DNA of 64,000 nt from contig NZ_FNOE01000002.1 of assembly GCF_900106555.1 (NCBI RefSeq), positions 124,001-188,000 on the forward strand, in the 5' to 3' direction. The notes under the pieces were generated by a model that was not told the origin of the DNA, did no database searches, and saw nothing but the letters and a program-made list of their open reading frames with translations. Every line of letters begins with the position of its first letter. The first letter of the stretch is position 1. This document shows positions 33,883 through 46,478 of the stretch, piece by piece. The stretch is from Nitrosomonas oligotropha. Its GTDB lineage: Bacteria; Pseudomonadota; Gammaproteobacteria; Burkholderiales; Nitrosomonadaceae. The position numbers were made by a program, and so were the translations under genes.

Positions 33883-34878
33883 CTATAAGCTGGATTCCAG
33901 TTTAAGTATATCTTCCAGCTTGATGTTCGTTCCGGTTCCTTTGAACACAGTGCCTACTTTCTTCTTGTTCAGATGCTCGATGTTGAGGTTATAGACTTCT
34001 TTTGAGAGCGGGAAATATTTGACTTCCGTCACCAGCGCCGCGGCATTTTGCATATAAAAATTAACAAATTCCTGAATTTCTGGTTTTTCGGTGGACTTGG
34101 CGTTAATGTAGATGAATATCGGGCGCGATAATGGTTTATAGCTATTATTTTCAACCGTTGCAGCGGATGGCAGCACGCCGCCGTTGCCGTTGTCGATCGC
34201 GACGGCGCTGATTTTTTTGCTATTCTCGATGTAATACGCGAAACCGAAGAATCCTAACGCGTAAATGTCGCTTGCGACACCTTGCACCAGCACGTTGTCA
34301 TCTTCAGAAGCGGTGAAATCGCCGCGGCTTGATTTGGCTTTGCCGACGACGGCTTCGGTGAAGTACTCAAATGTGCCAGAATCCGCGCCTGGACCGTAGA
34401 GTTTAATTTTTTTGTCCGGCCATTCGGGATTGATTTGATTCCAGTTGGTGATTTTACCTTGCGCACCCGGTTCCCAGATTTTTTTCAGTTCCTCGACGGT
34501 GATGGTTTTGCTCCAGGTATTTTTGGGATTAACAACGACGGTCAGAGCATCAAATGCGATCGGCATTTCAATATATTGCACACCTGTTTGCTTACAGGCT
34601 TCCATTTCCAATTCAGTGATGGGGCGCGAGGCATTGACGATATCAATTTCATTGCGGCAGAATTTTTTGAAGCCACCGCCGGTTCCGGAGATGCCGACAG
34701 TGACACGAACCGCGCCGCGCTTGGCGATCTGGAAGTCTTCCGCAACCGCTTCGGTAATCGGGAAAACCGTGCTGGAGCCGTCAATCTTTACGATCGGACT
34801 GGCGATTGCTGTTGTAATAGCGGACGCACTCAACAGTGTAGCCGCTAGGAATGTTCTGAAGTTAAACGAGGTCAACAT
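33883..34878 (-). CDS. pstS: phosphate-binding protein PstS
   Basis: Periplasmic phosphate-binding protein of the Pst ABC transporter family, 331 residues. A signal peptide ends near TTAIAS. The phosphate loops are IDGSSTVFPI, ISGTGGGFKKF and GADSGTFEYF. I start at the ATG of MLTSFNFR, preceded by CTGGAG at normal distance, rather than 12 codons further up. The pstCAB permease genes are not adjacent, which is unusual. A Pho box lies upstream. Confidence 0.92.
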   Translation of the reverse strand: MLTSFNFRTFLAATLLSASAITTAIASPIVKIDGSSTVFPITEAVAEDFQIAKRGAVRVTVGISGTGGGFKKFCRNEIDIVNASRPITELEMEACKQTGVQYIEMPIAFDALTVVVNPKNTWSKTITVEELKKIWEPGAQGKITNWNQINPEWPDKKIKLYGPGADSGTFEYFTEAVVGKAKSSRGDFTASEDDNVLVQGVASDIYALGFFGFAYYIENSKKISAVAIDNGNGGVLPSAATVENNSYKPLSRPIFIYINAKSTEKPEIQEFVNFYMQNAAALVTEVKYFPLSKEVYNLNIEHLNKKKVGTVFKGTGTNIKLEDILKLESSL

Positions 34879-34938
34879 GAATATGTTCTCCAGGTGAGTC
34901 AATAAAATGGTCATGAAAGATCGTGCGACCAGTGCGGT

Positions 34939-34972
34939 ATCTTATTTCAGAATTGTTACAGGATTATGACAA
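34939..34972 (-). promoter_or_regulatory. Pho box and -10 of pstS
   Basis: On the minus strand TTGTCATAATCCTGTAAC matches the PhoB consensus CTGTCATAAATCTGTCAC at 15 of 18 positions. Ten bases later comes TAAGAT as -10, the canonical spacing for PhoB-dependent promoters. It lies 77-94 bases upstream of the pstS start. PhoB control under phosphate limitation is the natural inference. Confidence 0.78.
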
Positions 34973-35058
34973 TGTCTTTTTTGTCTTAAGGTCGATGCAC
35001 ATGTGTTGATTTTTTGCGAATTTTTGTAAAAAATCTGCCGGTAAAAATGACGCCTGTA

Positions 35059-36420
35059 TCAAGAATTGCTGGCCGTCTGTATGGTTGCAGCGATGCGCTC
35101 GGCCCAGTGGTTGATTTTATGCTTCGATTCACCTTCCACCATAACACGGATCAGCGGTTCCGTGCCTGATGCGCGAATCAGCACGCGTCCTTTGTCATTC
35201 AGATCGGTTTCGGCTTCTTCGCGTACGGCTTGGATTGCTTTATTGGCACTGAAATTAAACGGTTTGGGAGTTTTCACGTTGATCAAGCGTTGCGGGTAAA
35301 GCGAGACGCCGCGCAGGAACTCAGCCAGAGTTTTATTCGTATCGCGTAACGCATACAGCACTTGCAGAGCGGAAATAATGCCGTCGCCTGTCGTATGTTT
35401 GTCCATGCAGATGATATGTCCGGAATTCTCGCCGCCGAGCTGCCACCCTTTCTCTTGCAATGCCTCCAACACGTAGCGGTCACCGACATTGGCGCGAAGA
35501 AATGGAATATTCATTTTTTTGAATTGCGCTTCGATCGCCAGATTAGTCATCAAAGTACCGGCAACCCCGCCGGTCAGCATTTTATTCTGCTGGCGGTGTT
35601 TGGCGATAATATAAATCAGTTGATCGCCATCATAAATCCGGCCATTTTTGTCGACCATCATGAGCCGGTCGCCGTCGCCATCCAACGCGATACCTAAGTC
35701 GGCGTGGTGCTGTTTGACAGCTTTTTGCAATGTCGCGCAATGCGTCGCACCGCACTCCAGGTTAATATTCAGTCCATTGGGCTGTACGCCAATGGTGACG
35801 ACGTCTGCACCCAATTCGTGCATGACGTGACCGGCGATATGATAAGCGGCGCCATGCGCGCAATCGACAACGATACGTAGTCCGCGCAGGTCAAGGTGAT
35901 AAGGGAAAGTACTTTTGCAAAATTCGATATAACGTCCGGCGGCATCGTCAATACGCTGTACTTTTCCTAATTGCGCGGAAGGTTTGGTTTCGATCGGCGC
36001 ATGGATGCCGCTTTCGATTTTATGCTCTATTTCGTCAGGCAATTTTCTACCTTCGGCAGAAAAGAATTTGACGCCGTTATCCTCGAATAGATTATGCGAA
36101 GCTGAAATGACGATCCCGGCTTGCAGCCGCAAGGCGCGAATCAGGTACGCGATGGCCGGGGTCGGCATCGGCCCGGATAGAATGACATCCACACCGGCGG
36201 CGCATAAGCCTGCTTCCAAAGCGGATTCCAGCATATAACCCGATACCCGGGTATCCTTACCGATCAGAACGGTTGGGCGTTTGCCTTGCATCAGATGCCA
36301 ATCGGCAGCAGCGAGAACTTTGCCGGCGGAATAGCCTAGATGCAGAATAAAATCCGGCGTAATGGGTTCTTTGCCGACACGCCCGCGGATACCATCTGTT
36401 CCAAAATATTTTTTAGTCAA
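35059..36420 (-). CDS. glmM: phosphoglucosamine mutase
   Basis: Interconverts glucosamine-6-phosphate and glucosamine-1-phosphate for UDP-GlcNAc synthesis. The phosphoserine loop is [13 protein letters not shown], the metal-binding loop is DGDGDRL, and YFGTDGIRG is the N-terminal signature. There is no ATG at the right place; the start is the TTG that overlaps the folP stop as TTGA (453 residues). An in-frame extension of 20 codons lies inside folP and looks non-native. folP-glmM order follows E. coli. Confidence 0.93.
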   Translation of the reverse strand: MTKKYFGTDGIRGRVGKEPITPDFILHLGYSAGKVLAAADWHLMQGKRPTVLIGKDTRVSGYMLESALEAGLCAAGVDVILSGPMPTPAIAYLIRALRLQAGIVISASHNLFEDNGVKFFSAEGRKLPDEIEHKIESGIHAPIETKPSAQLGKVQRIDDAAGRYIEFCKSTFPYHLDLRGLRIVVDCAHGAAYHIAGHVMHELGADVVTIGVQPNGLNINLECGATHCATLQKAVKQHHADLGIALDGDGDRLMMVDKNGRIYDGDQLIYIIAKHRQQNKMLTGGVAGTLMTNLAIEAQFKKMNIPFLRANVGDRYVLEALQEKGWQLGGENSGHIICMDKHTTGDGIISALQVLYALRDTNKTLAEFLRGVSLYPQRLINVKTPKPFNFSANKAIQAVREEAETDLNDKGRVLIRASGTEPLIRVMVEGESKHKINHWAERIAATIQTASNS

Positions 36421-37301
36421 TTTGAGTGGTGTTGTCTGTTGCGATTCGACGCGGTTAAGTTGATTTTCTGTGCAGCACAATTTTTCATGGCATTGTAGAT
36501 CGCAAGCGCTTCCTTGCTTACTTTGACATCGTGTACACGTACAATTTTGGCACCTTTAGTTACTGCTAGCAAGGCTGCCGCGATACTTTCATGAATGCGG
36601 TGATCTACGTTGTTTCCGGTAATCGCTCCGAGCATGGATTTGCGCGACAAGCCTGCTAACAGTGGAACACCAAGTGTGGTCAATTGATCCAGTTGATTTA
36701 ACAGGGTGAAGTTATGTTGCAGCGTTTTGCCAAAGCCGAACCCCGGATCGATAACCAGCCGGTCTTTCGATATACCAGCTGCTGCTGCTGCCTGGATGCG
36801 TTGTTGCAGGAAATCTTTCACTTCATGAACGATATTGTGGTATTGCGGGTTTGCTTGCATGGTTTGCGGCGTGCCTTGCATATGCATTAAGCAAAGTTGC
36901 ACGTGATTGCTTTGTGCGACGGTTTCCAATGCGCCGGGGCTGCGTAACGCATTCACGTCATTGATCATGAAAGCGCCTGCAGCTATGGCGTGTTTCATCA
37001 CTTCGGGCTTTGAAGTATCGATCGATATAGGAATTCCAGTATCGGCAAGCGCTTCCAGCACAGGGATAACACGCTTTAACTCTTCTTCGGTACTGACTTG
37101 CTGACTTCCCGGGCGCGCTGATTCTCCACCGATATCCAGGATATCGGCGCCTTCATCGATCAGATTCCTGGCATGCGCAATGGCTTGCTGTGTTGATAAA
37201 TACAATCCGCCATCCGAGAAAGAGTCCGGCGTTACGTTGATGATGCCCATGATTAACGGGCGGCTGCTTGAGAGAATAAGGTTTTGCTGTAATGAAGGCA
37301 C
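36417..37301 (-). CDS. folP: dihydropteroate synthase
   Basis: Joins p-aminobenzoate to the pterin in folate synthesis; the sulfonamide target. Signatures: [27 protein letters not shown] and DPGFGFGKT. 294 residues, with a slightly long basic C-terminus. It overlaps glmM downstream and follows ftsH. Confidence 0.96.
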   Translation of the reverse strand: MPSLQQNLILSSSRPLIMGIINVTPDSFSDGGLYLSTQQAIAHARNLIDEGADILDIGGESARPGSQQVSTEEELKRVIPVLEALADTGIPISIDTSKPEVMKHAIAAGAFMINDVNALRSPGALETVAQSNHVQLCLMHMQGTPQTMQANPQYHNIVHEVKDFLQQRIQAAAAAGISKDRLVIDPGFGFGKTLQHNFTLLNQLDQLTTLGVPLLAGLSRKSMLGAITGNNVDHRIHESIAAALLAVTKGAKIVRVHDVKVSKEALAIYNAMKNCAAQKINLTASNRNRQHHSN

Positions 37302-37328
37302 AATGCGTTAAGGAATTGTAGAAGTGAA

Positions 37329-37360
37329 AACGGGATACGATTTTTTAGTCGTATCCCGTT
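37329..37360 (-). terminator. hairpin behind ftsH
   Basis: AACGGGATACGA and TCGTATCCCGTT form a perfect 12-base-pair stem around an eight-base loop, in the 77-base gap between ftsH and folP. On the minus strand only four T follow, so termination may be partial and leave read-through to folP. Confidence 0.6.
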
Positions 37361-37378
37361 GATTTGGATTGCAGATGA

Positions 37379-39301
37379 TTAGTCTGCTTCTTTAGCTATT
37401 TCTTGCGGTGCTGCGGGTTCCTTGGGTTCATCCGTTTTTACCGCAGTAGATGATCCTTCGGTTGCCACTGTGGAAGACATTGATTGAGGCGGTTTGGGTG
37501 GACGTGGTGGACGGCCGTCCATGATATCGTTGATTTGATCGCTATCGATCGTTTCCCATTCCAGCAATGCTTGTGTCATTGCTTCAATCTTATCTTTATT
37601 TTCTTCAATGAGTTTACGAGCAATCGCATACTGTTCATCCACAATGCGGCGAACTTCCGCATCAACGGTTTGCATCGTTTTTTCACTCATATTTTTATGC
37701 GTGGTTACTGAACGGCCGAGAAAAACCTCGCCTTCATTTTCACCATAAACCATCGGTCCAAGTACGTCAGACATCCCCCACTGGGTGACCATTTGCCGCG
37801 CCAATTCGGTAGCACGCTCAAAGTCATTGGATGCGCCGGTGGTCATTTGATGCATGAAAACTTCCTCAGCAATACGGCCACCAAACATCACGGAAATTCT
37901 TTGCAGAATTTCTTCACGTTCCATGCTGAAACGGTCTTCCGTTGGCAATTGCATCGTGACACCCAATGCGCGGCCACGCGGAATAATCGTCACTTTGTGC
38001 ACCGGATCGGTTTTCGGCAGCAATTGAGCCACTACCGCATGTCCCGATTCATGGTAAGCGGTATTGCGGCGTTCGTGCTCCGGCATGACCATCGAGCGGC
38101 GTTCCGCGCCCATGAAAATTTTGTCTTTGGCGCGTTCAAAATCTTCCATGTCGACCAATCGCTTGTTACTGCGAGCGGCAAACAACGCTGCTTCATTGAC
38201 CAGGTTGGCCAGATCGGCGCCCGACATACCGGGAGTGCCACGCGCCAGAATATCCGCTTTGACATCGGGTGAAAGCGGTACTTTGCGCATATGCACATGC
38301 AGAATTTGTTCCCGTCCACGAATGTCCGGTAACGGTACCGTAACTTGACGGTCAAAACGGCCAGGACGTAACAATGCAGGATCCAATACATCAGGACGGT
38401 TCGTTGCTGCGATTACGATCACGCCCATAGCACCTTCAAAACCGTCCATTTCCACCAGCAATTGGTTGAGCGTTTGTTCGCGCTCATCGTTTCCGCCACC
38501 CAGTCCGGCACCGCGTTGACGGCCAACCGCATCAATCTCGTCAATGAAGATAATGCAGGGTGCATGTTTTTTAGCTTGCTCGAACATGTCACGCACACGG
38601 GATGCGCCCACACCGACAAACATTTCAACGAAATCCGAACCGGAAATGCTGAAGAAAGGTACTCCTGCTTCTCCTGCGATGGCTCGCGCCAGCAATGTTT
38701 TACCAGTACCTGGGCTGCCTACCATCAAAACGCCGCGTGGGATTCGTCCGCCAAGTTTCTGGAATTTGGATGGGTCGCGCAGGAATTCAACCAGCTCCGC
38801 TACTTCTTCCTTTGCTTCCTCGCAACCTGCGACGTCGTTGAAAGTCACTGTGTTGGCTGATTTATCTAACATGCGCGCTTTGCTTTTACCAAACGAGAAT
38901 GCGCCGCCATTACGGCCGCCACCTTGCATTTGCCGCATGAAGAAAATCCATACTGCAATCAGTAATAGCATTGGGAACCATGAGATGAAAATACTCATCA
39001 GCATAGATGGTTCTTCTTCAGGCTTAGCTTCAACAATGACGCCAGCCCTGAGTAAATCACTGACCATCCATGGATCAGAAGGTGCATAGGTTGTAAAGCG
39101 TCTGCCATCGGATTTCGTACCTTTCAGGGTACGGCCTTCAATGACAACTTTGGCAATTCTGCCTTGATTCAATTCAGAAATGAATTGAGAGTATTCCATT
39201 GGTACTTGCGTCGGTTGACGTACGCTGAATTGGTTAAATACGGTCATCAACACAAGTGCAATTACCAGCCAAATGGCCATGTTTTTAATTAAGTTATTCA
39301 A
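37379..39301 (-). CDS. ftsH: ATP-dependent zinc metalloprotease FtsH
   Basis: Membrane-bound AAA+ protease of 640 residues that degrades misassembled membrane proteins, and in E. coli also LpxC and sigma-32. Two N-terminal membrane helices (about 7-26 and 103-124) flank a short periplasmic domain; the AAA domain has Walker A GSPGTGKT and the second region of homology; the protease domain has HESGH zinc motif. The C-terminal tail is proline, alanine and acid rich. Part of the rlmE-ftsH-folP-glmM block. Confidence 0.97.
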   Translation of the reverse strand: MNNLIKNMAIWLVIALVLMTVFNQFSVRQPTQVPMEYSQFISELNQGRIAKVVIEGRTLKGTKSDGRRFTTYAPSDPWMVSDLLRAGVIVEAKPEEEPSMLMSIFISWFPMLLLIAVWIFFMRQMQGGGRNGGAFSFGKSKARMLDKSANTVTFNDVAGCEEAKEEVAELVEFLRDPSKFQKLGGRIPRGVLMVGSPGTGKTLLARAIAGEAGVPFFSISGSDFVEMFVGVGASRVRDMFEQAKKHAPCIIFIDEIDAVGRQRGAGLGGGNDEREQTLNQLLVEMDGFEGAMGVIVIAATNRPDVLDPALLRPGRFDRQVTVPLPDIRGREQILHVHMRKVPLSPDVKADILARGTPGMSGADLANLVNEAALFAARSNKRLVDMEDFERAKDKIFMGAERRSMVMPEHERRNTAYHESGHAVVAQLLPKTDPVHKVTIIPRGRALGVTMQLPTEDRFSMEREEILQRISVMFGGRIAEEVFMHQMTTGASNDFERATELARQMVTQWGMSDVLGPMVYGENEGEVFLGRSVTTHKNMSEKTMQTVDAEVRRIVDEQYAIARKLIEENKDKIEAMTQALLEWETIDSDQINDIMDGRPPRPPKPPQSMSSTVATEGSSTAVKTDEPKEPAAPQEIAKEAD

Positions 39302-39474
39302 GATAGCTCCTTGGTTTGCACCTTAAAAATCATTGATTGGGCATTCTAACTCTATTTTGTCAAATAGAACAGAACAGTTCATGTTATAGAAATTTGCTAT
39401 CAAACTATCATCCTACTCTTTACATTTGTCTTAATCACTGGGGGGATCCATTCATTTCTCAGCGATTTCCGGTG

Positions 39475-40092
39475 TTACTTTTTTCCGAGTCCTAATAAAT
39501 ATAATTCGTTGCTGCGATCACGCGAGGCTTCTGGTTTTCGTACCACAACGCTTTTGAATCCGGTGCGCATGTCGCGATGAAATTGCTCAAAATCCCTACC
39601 TTGAAAAACTTTGACTAGGAAATTTCCGCCATAGTTCAGTTGTTCCATCGAGAATGCCAGCGCCAGTTCAGCCAAATACATACTTCTGGCTTGATCGCTG
39701 ACTACAATACCACTCATATTGGGCGCCATGTCTGAAATGACAAGATCCGGCTGCCGCTCCTCCAGATGTTTTCTTAATTCAAACAGAGCGCGTTCTTCCC
39801 TAAAATCATCCTGAATAAATGCCACACCGGGCAAAGGCGCCATTTCCAGGATATCTAATGCAATTACTTTTCCTTTCTGGCCCACTTTCTGGCTGGCGAC
39901 TTGCGACCAGCTGCCGGGTGCAGCACCTAAATCGACAACAATCATACCGGATTTAAATAGATGATCCCGTTCGGCGATCTCAAGCAGCTTGTAAGCGGCG
40001 CGAGAACGATAACCTTCTTTCTTGGATTGCTTGACGAAAAAATCATTAACATGTTCTTTCATCCAAGCTTTGCTGGTTTTAGCCCGTTTCAT
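39475..40092 (-). CDS. rlmE: 23S rRNA (U2552) 2'-O-methyltransferase RlmE
   Basis: Heat-shock-linked methyltransferase (FtsJ/RrmJ) that acts on the large subunit A loop. SAM-binding motif [12 protein letters not shown], the SDMAPN motif and lysines of the K-D-K-E tetrad are present. The start is the ATG of [10 protein letters not shown] (205 residues); a TTG directly before it is possible. Upstream of ftsH, as in E. coli; divergent from yhbY across 30 bases. Confidence 0.95.
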   Translation of the reverse strand: MKRAKTSKAWMKEHVNDFFVKQSKKEGYRSRAAYKLLEIAERDHLFKSGMIVVDLGAAPGSWSQVASQKVGQKGKVIALDILEMAPLPGVAFIQDDFREERALFELRKHLEERQPDLVISDMAPNMSGIVVSDQARSMYLAELALAFSMEQLNYGGNFLVKVFQGRDFEQFHRDMRTGFKSVVVRKPEASRDRSNELYLLGLGKK

Positions 40093-40122
40093 CAAGTAAA
40101 ATAATACGTTTAAAGAGAATTT

Positions 40123-40476
40123 ATGTTAACACTAACAATTGCTCAACGGCGCGAATTGAAAGCGCAAGCACACGCGCTCAATCCGGTCGTCATGATTGGG
40201 AAGTCGGGGTTGTCGGCCACGGTTATCGAAGAATTGGAGCGCGGGCTTACAAGTCATGAACTGATTAAGGTTAAGGTTCAAGTCGACGACCGGGTCGCCA
40301 GGAATACGCTATTTGAAGAAATTTGTGAGAAGCTGAGTGCCGCACCGGTGCAGCATATTGGGAAAACTTTTGTTATTTACCGTCCCAAGCCGGAAGAGGC
40401 TGATAAAAAATCCACGCGTCCTTCCCAGAAAAAGAAACGTGAGCCTTTTCGTACCAAACGTAGTTATCAGAATTGA
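40123..40476 (+). CDS. yhbY: YhbY family ribosome-assembly RNA-binding protein
   Basis: CRM-domain protein of 117 residues associated with pre-50S particles. The GxxG-type RNA-binding loop is IGKSGLS, and the opening [19 protein letters not shown] is typical. The last 25 residues are a lysine and arginine-rich extension. It is divergent from rlmE and converges on greA, the same cluster as in E. coli. Confidence 0.93.
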   Translation: MLTLTIAQRRELKAQAHALNPVVMIGKSGLSATVIEELERGLTSHELIKVKVQVDDRVARNTLFEEICEKLSAAPVQHIGKTFVIYRPKPEEADKKSTRPSQKKKREPFRTKRSYQN

Positions 40477-40488
40477 GTTTTAGCGGCA

Positions 40489-40965
40489 TCAAATGTATTT
40501 AACATCCAATATTTCGTATTCACGTATTCCGCCGGGTGCCTGAACTTCGGCGATATCGCCCGCATATTTGCCGATTAAGGCGCGTGAAATGGGGGAGCTG
40601 ATGGAAATTTTTCCATTTTTGATGTTGGCTTCGTCGTCACCGACGATTTGATAGGTGACCGTATCACCGCTTTGCAAATCTTCTAGTTCAACAGTGGCGC
40701 CGAAAACACAAGCACCGTCGGCGTTAATCAGTGCAGGATTAATGATCTGAGCGCTGGAGAGTTTGCTTTCCAGCTCGGCAATACGGCCTTCAATAAACCC
40801 TTGTTTTTCCTTGGCAGCATCATATTCGGCATTTTCGGACAGATCGCCGTGCGAACGCGCTTCTGCAATCGCCGCGATGACTGCGGGACGATGTACGGTT
40901 TTCATTTCGTGTAATTCTTTGCGTAGCGCTTCCGCTCCGGCTACTGTTAAAGGGATCGTGCTCAT
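40489..40965 (-). CDS. greA: transcription elongation factor GreA
   Basis: Stimulates transcript cleavage by backtracked RNA polymerase. The N-terminal coiled coil carries the acidic tip ([15 protein letters not shown]), and the C-terminal FKBP-like domain ends [17 protein letters not shown] start at the ATG of MSTIPLTV (158 residues, the standard length); 15 further codons upstream look like leader. Downstream of carB with 59 bases between. Confidence 0.96.
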   Translation of the reverse strand: MSTIPLTVAGAEALRKELHEMKTVHRPAVIAAIAEARSHGDLSENAEYDAAKEKQGFIEGRIAELESKLSSAQIINPALINADGACVFGATVELEDLQSGDTVTYQIVGDDEANIKNGKISISSPISRALIGKYAGDIAEVQAPGGIREYEILDVKYI

Positions 40966-41024
40966 TGTGGTTGTTTGCCTTTCATTTTCATTCTGTTTCT
41001 TAATAATCAAGAAAAGTTAATTGC

Positions 41025-44234
<3,210 letters not shown>

Positions 44235-44261
44235 ACTATCTAGCGGATGAACATGGCGTAA

Positions 44262-45416
44262 TTATTGGGAGTGCGGGCTTTTATAGCGCTGCATCATGGC
44301 GATGAATTTATCAAACAAATAATCCGCTTCATGCGGCCCTGGGCTTGCTTCCGGGTGACCCTGAAAACAAAAGGCCGGTTTATCGGTTAACTCGAATCCT
44401 TGCAGACTCCCGTCGAAAAGCGAGACATGCGTGATCCGAGCGGTCGCGGGTAATGTGTCGATATCGACAGCGAAACCGTGATTCTGGCTGGTAATAATCA
44501 CCTTGCCATTGGCCACATCCTGCACCGGATGGTTGGCGCCATGATGGCCGAATTTCATTTTAATGGTGCGTGCGCCGCTGGCTAAACCGAGCAATTGATG
44601 ACCTAGGCAAATACCGAATAGCGGGATATTTTTTTGTAGCAAAGCTTGCGTGGCGGAGATGGCGTAATCGCACGGTTCCGGATCACCGGGGCCATTGGAC
44701 AGAAAAATGCCATCAGGCTGTGCCTTTAGAATCTCCTCGGCCGGGGTTTGCGCCGGGAATACCGTCACCTTGCAGCCGCGCTGCACCAGTTTGCGCAAAA
44801 TCGTGCGTTTGATGCCGAAATCAAAAGCGGCGACGTGAAATCTGGGATTGTCCTGAGTCTGGAAACCGGATTCGAGCGACCATTCGCCTTCTGTCCAGGT
44901 ATACGGCTGGCGGCAGCTCACCACTTTGGCGAGATCCATCCCGGCTAATCCGGGAAATGCCCGGGCAGCTTGCAATGCTTTTTCCTCGTCGATATCGCCC
45001 GCCATGATGCAACCGGCTTGCGCACCTTTTTCGCGTAAAATCCGCGTCAATTTGCGTGTATCGATTTCGGCAATAGCGACGACATTCTGCTCTTGGAGAA
45101 ACTCCGGTAATGTGCGGGTTTTACGAAAACTGCTGGCCATGAGCGGCAAATCACGGATTACTAATCCGGCGGCGTACACTTTATTGATGTTACCGGATTC
45201 AAAATCTTCCGGATTGGTGCCGGTGTTGCCAATATGCGGATAAGTCAGCGTGATGATTTGCTGGCAATACGACGGATCGGTCAAGATTTCCTGATAACCG
45301 GTCATTGCCGTATTGAACGCCACTTCGCCGGTATTGATGCCTTCAATGCCAATAGACACGCCACGAAAAATTGTTCCATCGGCAAGTGCGAGGATGGCGT
45401 GCGGTCGTTGTGACAC
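44262..45416 (-). CDS. carA: carbamoyl-phosphate synthase small subunit
   Basis: Glutaminase subunit that supplies ammonia to CarB. The class I amidotransferase nucleophile is in [11 protein letters not shown]; the oxyanion loop [10 protein letters not shown] and the C-terminal HPEASPGP histidine-glutamate complete the triad. The start is probably GTG ([11 protein letters not shown]), with AAGGAG six bases before it (384 residues); an in-frame TTG-type start eight codons up is less likely. Confidence 0.95.
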   Translation of the reverse strand: MSQRPHAILALADGTIFRGVSIGIEGINTGEVAFNTAMTGYQEILTDPSYCQQIITLTYPHIGNTGTNPEDFESGNINKVYAAGLVIRDLPLMASSFRKTRTLPEFLQEQNVVAIAEIDTRKLTRILREKGAQAGCIMAGDIDEEKALQAARAFPGLAGMDLAKVVSCRQPYTWTEGEWSLESGFQTQDNPRFHVAAFDFGIKRTILRKLVQRGCKVTVFPAQTPAEEILKAQPDGIFLSNGPGDPEPCDYAISATQALLQKNIPLFGICLGHQLLGLASGARTIKMKFGHHGANHPVQDVANGKVIITSQNHGFAVDIDTLPATARITHVSLFDGSLQGFELTDKPAFCFQGHPEASPGPHEADYLFDKFIAMMQRYKSPHSQ

Positions 45417-45843
45417 AAAAAACTCCTTGGAAACTGACAAGATCTGGAAAATGGACCGGGGTTATTCATTGAAATGCCCCAGCTATTGAAGACGGAATTA
45501 TACGTGAAAAAGGTTTATTTTTGTATGTATGTGCGCGGTTTCGCATGCTACAAAGTTGTTCATACATTCCGGATAATCGGGTGGGTGGGGTGCGCATTCA
45601 ATGCTGGAAGGGGGAAAATAAGCTCCGGTTTCCTTGCGTTTGTTTGCAATGATCATCAATACAGAGATCGTCACTAGGGCTTTTTAAAGTAATGGTGGCG
45701 CAAGTTTTGTTTTTAAAACGATAATAGGGCAAAATTTGCCCATTTTTCTTGGCTGGTATTTTTGCAGTGCGGCCATTCATTGCGATCAAAACCAAGCAGG
45801 TTTTGTGCGCTTCATCGAATCAATATTTTAAGAACGAATAATC
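45417..45843. other. carA upstream region, non-coding
   Basis: I see no gene in this 427-base gap. It must hold the carAB promoter on the minus strand. A perfect palindrome GGGCAAAATTTGCCC at 45727-45741 is followed by ATTTTTCTT and could be a weak terminator on the plus strand or an operator. No pyrimidine or arginine regulatory element could be recognised. Confidence 0.4.
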
Positions 45844-46338
45844 ATGCATGTCTTTAAGTCTAAAATCGATAACTGGGTACTGGTTTGTTTATTGCTATCC
45901 GTCTCCGCCTGCTTAATGGGCGCATCCGTCCCGCTGACGGTCGGCGGAATAGCCAATTATGTGTTTGCGGCGATTATATTGATTGCGGGTGCTGGCTTCC
46001 CCATTTGGATCTATGTTTCGACCCGGTATATCGTCAGTGGCGATGATCTCAAGATCATCAGCGGTCCGTTTACATGGAATATCCCCATTCAATCGATCGT
46101 ATCCCTAGAGGAAACTCAGGTCGCGGCGACAAGTCCGGCTTTGTCGTTCGATCGCCTGCAAATAACCTACGGAGAAGATAAAGTCATTATCGTCTCGCCG
46201 GTCGATAAAGAAAAATTCATACAGAAATTGGGTAAGGAAAAATTAATCGGTAGCGCTCAGCGGAACGGAACAGGAGCCGCTGCTAAGGATTCCAGAAAAA
46301 AGGCTAAGAAAAACAAAATAAACCGGAACAATCCATAA
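45844..46338 (+). CDS. membrane protein with bacterial PH domain
   Basis: 164 residues: two hydrophobic helices (about 11-31 and 36-58), then a compact region (STRYIVSGDDLKIISGPF, then IPIQSIVSLEET) that looks like a bPH_4 domain, then a lysine-rich C-terminal tail. Proteins of this kind are uncharacterised inner membrane proteins. It stands alone upstream of the GGDEF-EAL gene, 140 bases away. Function unknown. Confidence 0.72.
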   Translation: MHVFKSKIDNWVLVCLLLSVSACLMGASVPLTVGGIANYVFAAIILIAGAGFPIWIYVSTRYIVSGDDLKIISGPFTWNIPIQSIVSLEETQVAATSPALSFDRLQITYGEDKVIIVSPVDKEKFIQKLGKEKLIGSAQRNGTGAAAKDSRKKAKKNKINRNNP

Positions 46339-46478
46339 GTCATGATGGCAAGCGGAAAGGACGCAAGGGCAGGGTGCCGTCATACTATTTTTTTTCGGGA
46401 TCATGCCTATCCATCATCACTTGCAAAATCCTAATTTAGATGGTTATCTTCGCACATTGATTTATCATTGAGGTAACC

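Noticed and set aside
45598-45795. A 65-codon minus-strand frame upstream of carA
   Set aside because: No ribosome site, odd composition, and probably part of the carAB control region.
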